Notes under the pieces: generated by a model
Seen by the model: the letters and a program-made list of their open reading frames with translations, nothing else
The model's database searches: none
Told to the model about the DNA's origin: nothing
Position numbers and translations under genes: made by a program
NCBI GenBank assembly: GCA_905397405.1
Contig: CAJPVJ010000089.1
Coordinates: 1-42,526, forward strand
Length of the DNA stretch: 42,526 nt
Direction of reading: 5' to 3'
Source: Oppiella nova
Lineage: Eukaryota; Arthropoda; Arachnida; Sarcoptiformes; Oppiidae
Shown here: positions 35,741-42,526 of the stretch, in pieces
Numbering within the stretch: the first letter of the stretch is position 1
Layout: each line of letters starts with the position of its first letter

Positions 35741-37450
35741 ATGAGAATGGAAATGCCAACGGAAACCCTGAAAAAATATCCTCTATATATTCATTATGCA
35801 GGTAATGCCTTATTAGAGCTGCCTTTATTAAATAAAGGTTCAGCCTTCACAGAAGAAGAACGAACTCAATTTAACTTACACGGTTTAATTCCTCATGTGA
35901 TCGAAAGTATTGAGGAACAAAGTCAACGTTCATATCAACAGTTCTGTTCTTTCAGTGAAGCGATCAATAAGCATATTTATTTACGAAATATTCAAGACAC
36001 CAATGAAACGCTTTTTTACCACCTGATTGAAAACCACTTAAGTGAGATGATGCCGATTATCTATACACCGACAGTGGGTGAAGCATGTCAGCGTTTCTCC
36101 GATATTTATCGCCGTCATCGTGGAGTATTTCTTTCCTATCCTGACCGTAAATACATTGATGAAATCATTCACAACGTAAACCGTAAAAATGTCAAAGTGA
36201 TTGTGATCACAGACGGTGAGCGTATTCTTGGTTTAGGCGACCAAGGTATTGGCGGCATGGGAATTCCAATTGGAAAACTGTCTCTTTACACTGCATGTGG
36301 TGGTATTAGTCCAGCCTATACATTGCCGATTACCATTGATGTGGGAACCAATAATCAACAATTATTGAATGACCCGATTTATATGGGATGGTCGCAACCT
36401 CGTGTCAGTGGGGATGAATACTATGAATTTGTCGATGAAGTGATTGCAGCGGTTAAACGTCGTTGGCCAAAAGCATTGATTCAATTCGAAGATTTTGCGC
36501 AAAAAAATGCCATGCCTTTACTTGAAAAATACCGTGATAAGATTTGTTGTTTTAATGACGATATTCAAGGAACAGCGGCAGTCTGCGTTGGTACTTTAAT
36601 TGCTGCGAGTAGAGCCGCAGGTAAACAGCTCAAAGACCAGAAAATTACCTTCTTAGGGGCTGGTTCAGCAGGTTGTGGTATTGCAGAACAAATTATTGCA
36701 CAGATGGTTGCTGAAGGGCTGACGGATGCTGAAGCTCGTGCCAAAGTATTTATGGTGGATCGTTTTGGTTTAATCACTGAAAATCAGCCAAACTTATTAG
36801 ATTTCCAACGTAAGCTTGCGCAGAAACCTGAAGATGTTGCACATTGGGGCAATGCTGAGGAAATCATTTCACTGCTTGATGTTGTGAAAAATGCCAAACC
36901 AACCGTATTGATTGGGGTATCCGGTCAACCGGGTTTATTTACAGAAGAAATCATTAAAACGATGGCTGAAAACTGTGAATATCCGATTGTATTGCCTTTA
37001 TCCAACCCAACTTCACGAGTTGAAGCCGTGCCAGCTGATATTATTCAATGGACTGATGGTAAAGCATTGATTGCGACAGGTAGCCCATTTACCCCAGTGA
37101 ATTATCATGGTGAAACCTATCAGATTTCACAGTGCAATAACTCTTATATTTTCCCTGGTATTGGTTTGGGTGTGGTAGCAGTTCAAGCAACCCGTGTTAC
37201 AGACAATATGCTGATGGCTTCAAGTTCAGCTTTGGCAGATTGTTCACCGAAGTTGCAAGATATCCACGCAGATTTATTGCCTGATTTAAATGAATTGCAG
37301 CAAGTCTCTAAAATTATCGCGTTTAAAGTTGCTAAAGCCGCTATTCAAGATGGTGTAGCGCCGATGATCAGTGATGAGCAATTGCTAGAAAGTATTGAAC
37401 AGAACTTCTGGAAACCAGAATATCGTGATTATAAACGTGTTCCGTTTTAA
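35741..37450 (+). CDS. maeA: NAD-dependent malic enzyme
   Basis: Oxidative decarboxylation of malate to pyruvate, with NAD as cofactor; it balances C4 acids and pyruvate, for example on acetate or succinate. About 569 residues from this start, close to E. coli SfcA (565). The N-terminal malic domain has [26 protein letters not shown] and [16 protein letters not shown]; metal and catalytic residues lie in [10 protein letters not shown] and [10 protein letters not shown]. The Rossmann NAD domain has [12 protein letters not shown]. Other in-frame ATGs lie at 35747 and 35753; an upstream TTG at 35630 would add a non-conserved leader. A strong terminator follows. Confidence 0.95.
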   Translation: MRMEMPTETLKKYPLYIHYAGNALLELPLLNKGSAFTEEERTQFNLHGLIPHVIESIEEQSQRSYQQFCSFSEAINKHIYLRNIQDTNETLFYHLIENHLSEMMPIIYTPTVGEACQRFSDIYRRHRGVFLSYPDRKYIDEIIHNVNRKNVKVIVITDGERILGLGDQGIGGMGIPIGKLSLYTACGGISPAYTLPITIDVGTNNQQLLNDPIYMGWSQPRVSGDEYYEFVDEVIAAVKRRWPKALIQFEDFAQKNAMPLLEKYRDKICCFNDDIQGTAAVCVGTLIAASRAAGKQLKDQKITFLGAGSAGCGIAEQIIAQMVAEGLTDAEARAKVFMVDRFGLITENQPNLLDFQRKLAQKPEDVAHWGNAEEIISLLDVVKNAKPTVLIGVSGQPGLFTEEIIKTMAENCEYPIVLPLSNPTSRVEAVPADIIQWTDGKALIATGSPFTPVNYHGETYQISQCNNSYIFPGIGLGVVAVQATRVTDNMLMASSSALADCSPKLQDIHADLLPDLNELQQVSKIIAFKVAKAAIQDGVAPMISDEQLLESIEQNFWKPEYRDYKRVPF

Positions 37451-37474
37451 CTTTTATTGATAGGTCATGAAGAT

Positions 37475-37507
37475 AAAAAGGGAAATTACTAGATAATTTC
37501 CCTTTTT
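37475..37507 (+). terminator. maeA terminator
   Basis: A 14-bp stem (37475-37488 with 37494-37507), a 5-base loop and a T-run. Confidence 0.85.
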
Positions 37508-37608
37508 TTAAAAGAAATATTGATTAAAAAATATAACAATTTATCGGTGTCTTTTTTTGAATTTTTAATTAAAATAAGGACACTTGTAATTAAATATCAA
37601 TAACTAAA

Positions 37609-38460
37609 ATGCTGAAAAATATTACGACCTTACTTGAAAGCTTTGGCTTGGGACTACAAACACGAGCGATCCACGTTCAATTCTCAAATCAAGCCTTAAA
37701 CAGCAGTGTATTCTTGCAATGCATTCAGGGGCAACAACAGATTAATCAAGGCTTAAAGGCAGAATTACTCTGCCTTTCAACCAATGCGCATATTGCTTTA
37801 AAACAATTTATCGGGTGTCAGGTTGCTGTTGATCAAGTCACCGATTTTGGTGAATTGTACCGAACCACTGGAATTGTGACAGGGGCAAGCCAAGGGCAGA
37901 GTGATGGGGCGTTAAGCGTTTATAAATTAACGCTTGAAGATGCAACCAGTCTTTGGCATAAGCGTCGTAATAGCCGTGTTTTTATGAACAAAAGTGTTCT
38001 GGAAATATCGGAAATCTTATTTAAAGAGTGGCAAGCGAAAAGTGCCTTATTTTCTGCCAGTTTAAGTCTGGACAGTAGTGGTTTAAAAAAACAATACGAT
38101 ATCCGTCCTTTTGTAATGCAAGCCAATGAAACGGATTATGAGTTTTTAACTCGCTTGTGGCGCAGTGAAGGTATTAACTGGTTAGTTGATGAGTCTGTAC
38201 GAATTGTGCCTATTTCGGCAACGCAGATTCAGGCACAGAAATTACGTCTCATTGATGACAATACGCAATATGAGGCAATGCCTAGACGCAGTATACGCTT
38301 CCATCGCAGTCATGCAACAGAACGCTTTGACACGATCACCAGCCTCATCGCCCAGCGCTCAATTCAATCAACAGCAATACAAGTACAACGTTGGCAAGCG
38401 GATAGCCTTTTAGATTATTTTTATAACGAATTGCATATTTTAAATCAGGTACTGCCTTAG
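37609..38460 (+). CDS. vgrG: VgrG N-terminal part (T6SS spike), interrupted
   Basis: The first 268 residues are the gp27-like base of a VgrG protein. VgrG trimers form the tip of the T6SS needle and carry effectors. Family features are the FSNQALNSSVFLQCIQG opening, VYKLTLEDATSLWHKRRNSRVF, the ANETDYEFLTRLWRSEGINWL segment and the SIRFHRSHATERFDTITSL stretch. After base 38412 the similarity stops and the frame adds 15 unrelated residues. Bases 38286-38412 are an exact inverted copy of the right window end, in the same reading frame as the minus-strand vgrG. The gp5/OB and beta-prism parts are therefore absent here. It was either separated by an inversion or is affected by an assembly join. 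Confidence 0.88.
   Translation: MLKNITTLLESFGLGLQTRAIHVQFSNQALNSSVFLQCIQGQQQINQGLKAELLCLSTNAHIALKQFIGCQVAVDQVTDFGELYRTTGIVTGASQGQSDGALSVYKLTLEDATSLWHKRRNSRVFMNKSVLEISEILFKEWQAKSALFSASLSLDSSGLKKQYDIRPFVMQANETDYEFLTRLWRSEGINWLVDESVRIVPISATQIQAQKLRLIDDNTQYEAMPRRSIRFHRSHATERFDTITSLIAQRSIQSTAIQVQRWQADSLLDYFYNELHILNQVLP
38286..38412 (+). repeat. 127-bp inverted repeat, left copy
   Basis: Identical, in reverse complement, to 42400-42526. It lies inside vgrG coding sequence in both copies. The divergence point is sharp on the inner side; on the outer side the comparison is cut off by the window end. Confidence 0.97.
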
Positions 38461-39373
38461 AAGAATCTCCTTCAATAATTTTAATTTTAAAGCTTACATC
38501 ATTACTTTGAGCTGTCGCTGTAGTTGTTGGAGCAGGTGTCGGACGACTAGCAACATTCACCTCTTGCTGTTTAACGTTATTTACTGAAGGATTTCCTTGA
38601 TGTTCTTCAAGTTTATCTGCAATAACAGTGGCACTTTGCTGTACTTTAATATTAATTGTGCCTTTAACCACAGGAATACGAGCAGGCACGATAATATTAT
38701 TTTTTTTGAAGCTAATATTGCCTTGTGGTTTAACCACCATTCCAACAATCAACCCTTCTTGAGTCGTTTTCTTTTTTAAATAAGTCTCTCCATCTACTGA
38801 AATTTCCACTTCTTTATCACGATATTTATCACCATTTTCTTCTAAAATTGCTGCATTGACGATGTTGCAATATCCTTCTGACTCGGCAAGTGCTATCGCT
38901 CTACGGAACGTACGACCACGAGGAATTTCCAATAAATTATCAGCATATTTGGGGTTAGTGGCGAATTTTTTTGCTAACGCATATACTTCTTTTTCATGAT
39001 TTCCTCTAACACCATCACTAAAATATTCTTTATAGAATGATTGATTGAGCAGCCAGACAAAACGGTCTTCTAAGGATTCTACATAATCCACATATACACG
39101 AAAGTCCGCCTCTTCCATATAAACTTGACCTGTTTTAGCGTTAACTTCAGGTACTGTGAAACGTTTGACGGGCTTACCTTCCCATCCCCCCCCAGCTTTT
39201 TTAATATTGAATAAATTATTTGTACCTGGGAGTACTTTTTTCCCCCAACCTGTTTCTTCAATAAGCTGAGCCATTATCGTTTTCCAATGTACGCCATATC
39301 GAAACGCAATTTTTCGAACTGGGCAATACAGTTTGGCAGCAAAGTTCAGTTGATCCTCATAGGTATAGGCCAT
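38345..39373 (-). pseudogene. T6SS glucosaminidase-type effector, broken
   Basis: A peptidoglycan hydrolase-type T6SS effector gene that follows vgrG and a small secreted protein gene on the minus strand. The N-terminal domain (about residues 1-180) is a FlgJ/glucosaminidase-like fold with IAFRYGVHWKTIMAQLIEET and NNLFNIKK. A middle region with a beta-rich carrier-like segment and a Pro/Thr-rich linker (about 280-300) follows. The C-terminal side is broken (one break), so I treat the gene as a fossil or rearranged copy. Family effectors act on the cell wall of neighbouring bacteria. The start ATG is 2 bases after the upstream stop, showing operon structure with vgrG. Confidence 0.75.
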
Positions 39374-39374
39374 T

Positions 39375-39869
39375 TTATTTAACCTCGACTTGATATTTTT
39401 TCAACTTTTTCTGATCAATAATTAGACCATTATCAAGATTATTTTTTTCTGTGCATGACATATCTATATATTTTTGATGATTCTTAATCAAAAATTTTTG
39501 ATTAATAGCACAACTCCAATCTTTGTTATAAATTTGATCTTTCAGTTTAGTTCCCTTTTGATCAAAGGTAGTTACATAAATAAGTGACTGTGCTAAAGAT
39601 TCAACCGATGTAGTGGTTGTCTGAGACAACACATAGAATTTGTTATTACTATATAAACAATCATGAATAATCGTTTCATGAAATAATTTATTGATAAAAA
39701 ATTCATTAAATTTTTTATCATTTCCAAACTGAATAAATGATTTATCTGCTGGAATTGAGTCATCAAATTTTTGCTTAAATTGACATAAATTACGCTGTTC
39801 ATCATTTGCTGCAAATGAGTACATAGGTAGAATTAAGAATGGAAATAACAAAAATTTATACGATTTCAT
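39375..39869 (-). CDS. Secreted small protein, candidate T6SS immunity protein
   Basis: About 164 residues from the ATG at 39869, which overlaps the vgrG stop by 14 bases; the longer frame to 39998 is a shadow of vgrG. A clear Sec signal peptide (MKSYKFLLFPFLILPMYSFA) precedes a polar domain with four cysteines (CQFKQKF, HDCLYS, WSCAIN, MSCTEK), suggesting periplasmic disulfides. It lies between vgrG and a cell-wall-acting effector gene. Immunity to such effectors must act in the periplasm, so an immunity role fits the signal peptide and position, but I do not recognise a known immunity family. It could instead be an accessory protein. Confidence 0.65.
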   Translation of the reverse strand: MKSYKFLLFPFLILPMYSFAANDEQRNLCQFKQKFDDSIPADKSFIQFGNDKKFNEFFINKLFHETIIHDCLYSNNKFYVLSQTTTTSVESLAQSLIYVTTFDQKGTKLKDQIYNKDWSCAINQKFLIKNHQKYIDMSCTEKNNLDNGLIIDQKKLKKYQVEVK

Positions 39870-42526
39870 CATTCTCATCCTCATCAAAACAATCACAACA
39901 TACATGCTCATGTTCACTTTCATCCAAACTTGCAAATAAATCATCATCAGGTTCACATAGGCTAATGAATAATGTCCCTTGATCATTTTTTTGAGCATCC
40001 AGAAATTTAAATTCTATTTGATCTGACTCATCTGAAAATAAACGGTTTGTTCTAAACTCTTCATCAAGTTCACTCACATACTCAAGATTTTTTGTACGAT
40101 TAATAAACTTATAAGCCAACTCAGTATTTAAAAGATTTTCTGGTATTAAATTTTTAAAATCGATACGTTTACTAAAAATTCCACTCTCAGGCATTTTCGG
40201 CAATTCAGCATTCACTGTTGCCCCACTGGTAAACAACTGTTGCCCCGACTTCACTTCAAACTTTCCACCAGTTTTAATAAAGACACCACTACCATTGATA
40301 ACCAACTGAGTACCACCTGCTTTTAAGTCAATTTCTTTAGAACTGGTCAGCTCAATCTTATCTTCAGTCGCGATCAGTTTAATCACTTTCTTGGCAATGA
40401 TTTCAATCAAATCATCTTGCGCCTGAACTTTGATTGGACCCTTTGCAGCAAAAGCACTTAAACCTTTCTGAGCTGCAAACAAGCTGATCTTATCTTGTGC
40501 ATGACCGACAATATTCTTCTGTGCACTCAAATTAATTGAGCCTTGCGCACTTTCAGCAATATCTTGTGAAGCTTGTAAGACAATATCTTCTGGGGTTGTC
40601 AGTGCAATCCCATTGGGTGAAGCCAGTAACATCAATGCCTGACGAAAGATCTTACCTTGCTCTTGTTTGGCACTATCACCACTATTTTCTAAGTCTTTTG
40701 TATAACTCTCCATAAAGCCCTGTAAGGAGCCTAAAGCCTGCATCGGATTCACATCCAATTTACTGCCTTTATTAAAAGTTCCACAAACACTGGTTAAATC
40801 AAAATCCTTAATTTCAACATTGGCAATTACCTTACCCACGTCTTTTAAAGCGGATAACGGTTCTGAATCAAACTTGTCCTTTAAACTGGTTAATTTTCCT
40901 TTTAAAACATCCGAACCATGTTCTTCAATATTTTCAATAAAACTCTTTAAGTTCTCAATCGACTCTTTGGAATCATTAAAAAAGTCTTTAAATTCATCTA
41001 CAATATTCTTGGTATCTTTACCAAATTTCTGGATGTCCTCAATAAAATCACCACTGTTTTTCAGTGCTGAAATTGGATCACTACCCACAGCATTTTTAAA
41101 TAAACCCACGGTTGCCTGTAAAGCCTGATTTGCACCTTTTAGTTCTAAAGAGTTAATCAGTTTCGGCAAACGATTGACAACATTCAAGGCATCCGTTTGT
41201 TGTTTGACTGCTATTTCACTCAGCACTTTCATACTTTCTGCACCTTGATTTAACAAGGACTGCGCTTGTGCTGCTTCTAAATGGTCTGCAATCGCATTTT
41301 CTTGGGCATACGTCGTGATAAGCATGCCTTTGCCTGCACGCATGGCACCATAAGCATCGGTTCTTAACTCAAAACCTTCGCCACGCCCATTGCTGGTTTC
41401 CTTATCTTTCGGGTGACTTAAGTTCCCAAGGTTAAGTTGTGTTGCTGCATGGCTACTTTGTAGCTGCGTACTGATTTGGCCTGTGGTGTCATCAAAGCGG
41501 AGTTGGTTAAAACCTGATCCACCCACTTCCGATGAGCGAATACCACTTAATTTTTTGGTATCAGGCAACTGGCCTTTGATATCAAACATGGTTTGATGAC
41601 GTTCTGCTTCATGTAAACGTCCCATCACAAATGGACGGTCGACATTGCCATCAAAGAAATCAATAACTACGATTTCACCAATTCGTGGGTGGAATCTTGT
41701 GCCATAACCTTCTCCCGCCCAAGAGGTCAATACATCAACCCAAGCTGAGTCTGTATCATTGTCATTCGAGCCTGCACCACCATCATGACTATTGTCATCG
41801 GTACGGGTAAAGAGGAAACGAACTTTGATCCGCCCCCATTGATCGACATAAATCGTTTCGCCTTGCGGGCCAACCACTTTGGCACGTTGTGGAAATGCAG
41901 AAGGTCTATGTGCTAAAGGGTTATACTCAGGAACGATCGGAATTCTACGGCGCACCAAGGACAACTCATTGGCTTGACGCTGGTCTTTAATTAAATGATT
42001 CCAGTAATTTAAATTAAGCAGCTTGGATAACTGATCTTGTAACTCTTTGGGTAAGTTATTTTGATTGTAAAAAGTCTTACCTAAGATTAAGAACTCACGA
42101 TCCGAACCATCATGTTGATCAATTTCAGGGTGTTCTCTTAATTCAAACCAATAGCCAACTTGCGCATCACGCACTGAACTGGTTGCGGTAAAATATTTGG
42201 ACTGTAATTCTTGATATTGTGTTAGTTGGGTATTTAATTTATCAACTTGAGCTGAACTGGAAACTGTGGTTTGGTCTTCGCCATTGAGATCACTGGTCCA
42301 AGCTGGGCTAATTGTCCAAGCCTGCTCTAAACTTAAAGTTTCATTGTCTTGTTGATCACTATGTTGGTGATTACTTAACTGGCTATCGCCCTGATCTTGT
42401 AAAAGGCTATCCGCTTGCCAACGTTGTACTTGTATTGCTGTTGATTGAATTGAGCGCTGGGCGATGAGGCTGGTGATCGTGTCAAAGCGTTCTGTTGCAT
42501 GACTGCGATGGAAGCGTATACTGCGT
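39856..42526 (-). CDS. vgrG: VgrG, T6SS spike protein (5' end beyond window)
   Basis: 889 residues are in the window, open to the right edge; the N-terminal ~225 residues lie outside. The gp27-like part continues through RYELREHPE-type sequence (GYWFELREHPEIDQ). The gp5 OB-fold follows (GPQGETIYVDQWGRIKVRF, SWAGEGYGTRFHPRIGEIV), then GGSGFNQLRFDDTTGQ, a long alpha-helical insert (40621-41286) and the DUF2345/beta-prism repeats. The C-terminal extension ends in an acidic His/Cys tail (HEHVCCDC then FDEDENDEIV). No enzymatic C-terminal domain is recognised. The gene overlaps the small secreted protein gene, followed by the effector gene, so this is a vgrG-led effector operon. Confidence 0.93.
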   Translation of the reverse strand, partial: RSIRFHRSHATERFDTITSLIAQRSIQSTAIQVQRWQADSLLQDQGDSQLSNHQHSDQQDNETLSLEQAWTISPAWTSDLNGEDQTTVSSSAQVDKLNTQLTQYQELQSKYFTATSSVRDAQVGYWFELREHPEIDQHDGSDREFLILGKTFYNQNNLPKELQDQLSKLLNLNYWNHLIKDQRQANELSLVRRRIPIVPEYNPLAHRPSAFPQRAKVVGPQGETIYVDQWGRIKVRFLFTRTDDNSHDGGAGSNDNDTDSAWVDVLTSWAGEGYGTRFHPRIGEIVVIDFFDGNVDRPFVMGRLHEAERHQTMFDIKGQLPDTKKLSGIRSSEVGGSGFNQLRFDDTTGQISTQLQSSHAATQLNLGNLSHPKDKETSNGRGEGFELRTDAYGAMRAGKGMLITTYAQENAIADHLEAAQAQSLLNQGAESMKVLSEIAVKQQTDALNVVNRLPKLINSLELKGANQALQATVGLFKNAVGSDPISALKNSGDFIEDIQKFGKDTKNIVDEFKDFFNDSKESIENLKSFIENIEEHGSDVLKGKLTSLKDKFDSEPLSALKDVGKVIANVEIKDFDLTSVCGTFNKGSKLDVNPMQALGSLQGFMESYTKDLENSGDSAKQEQGKIFRQALMLLASPNGIALTTPEDIVLQASQDIAESAQGSINLSAQKNIVGHAQDKISLFAAQKGLSAFAAKGPIKVQAQDDLIEIIAKKVIKLIATEDKIELTSSKEIDLKAGGTQLVINGSGVFIKTGGKFEVKSGQQLFTSGATVNAELPKMPESGIFSKRIDFKNLIPENLLNTELAYKFINRTKNLEYVSELDEEFRTNRLFSDESDQIEFKFLDAQKNDQGTLFISLCEPDDDLFASLDESEHEHVCCDCFDEDENDEIV
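42400..42526 (-). repeat. 127-bp inverted repeat, right copy
   Basis: The exact reverse complement of 38286-38412, ending at the last base of the window. It may continue beyond. Confidence 0.97.

Noticed and set aside
39870-39998. Upstream extension of the small secreted protein gene
   Set aside because: It overlaps vgrG coding sequence in another frame and would hide the signal peptide that begins at 39869.
1-42526. tRNA or rRNA genes, CRISPR arrays, integrases and prophage genes
   Set aside because: I saw no cloverleaf-like tRNA ends, no regularly spaced short repeats, and no integrase, capsid or terminase sequence. The vgrG genes belong to type VI secretion, not to a phage.

Overview
The window looks like a chromosomal stretch of an Acinetobacter species. 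The DNA is AT-rich. It carries an ADC-type class C beta-lactamase, a Porin_7-like outer membrane protein, and VgrG and glucosaminidase proteins of the kind found in Acinetobacter type VI secretion (T6SS) loci. The beta-lactamase appears clearly diverged from the A. baumannii ADC sequences as I remember them, so I would not name the species.

Layout. 1-1604: a disturbed left edge, with a DedA gene that loses its 3' end, a remnant of another gene, an intact doxX, and a 91-bp direct repeat at both sides. 1609-5120: a conserved hypothetical gene, guaA (GMP synthase) and an Mrr-type restriction endonuclease. 5156-7504: a porin on the minus strand, then prfB (release factor 2) with its programmed +1 frameshift. 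7645-9041: an ArsR-family regulator with its probable target, an Old Yellow Enzyme. 9391-13139: waaA (Kdo transferase), rsmE (16S rRNA methyltransferase), a convergent MscS channel and a DUF805 membrane protein. 13433-15376: acs. 15545-20310: an organosulfur cluster (DszC/SfnC-like flavoprotein, sfnG, msuE) with the beta-lactamase gene lying inside it. 20689-25471: a NarL-type response regulator, an MFS exporter and a YgiQ radical SAM protein. 25903-26842: a DUF2726 protein and a RidA protein. 27196-30908: the complete creB-creC-creD envelope-stress module on the minus strand. 31355-33884: a SPOR protein and argS. 34079-37450: two small proteins, a lipoprotein and NAD-malic enzyme. 37609-42526: a T6SS vgrG/effector module.

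The most interesting region is the right end. A vgrG 5' part on the plus strand (37609-38412) and a second vgrG on the minus strand (39856 to the window edge) face each other. The last 127 bases of the window are an exact inverted copy of 38286-38412. Either the 4-kb segment between the copies can invert and change what follows the vgrG 5' end, or the window ends at an assembly contig end; 127 is also a common assembler k-mer length. Long reads would decide between the two.

A second strong signal is a pair of near-identical sites, TTCAC-N6-TTCAT. One lies upstream of creB and one upstream of creD. They match the E. coli CreB 'cre tag' at all but one defined position, which suggests the regulon logic is conserved in this genus. 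Most gene calls are firm. Starts, promoters and small ORFs are less certain.
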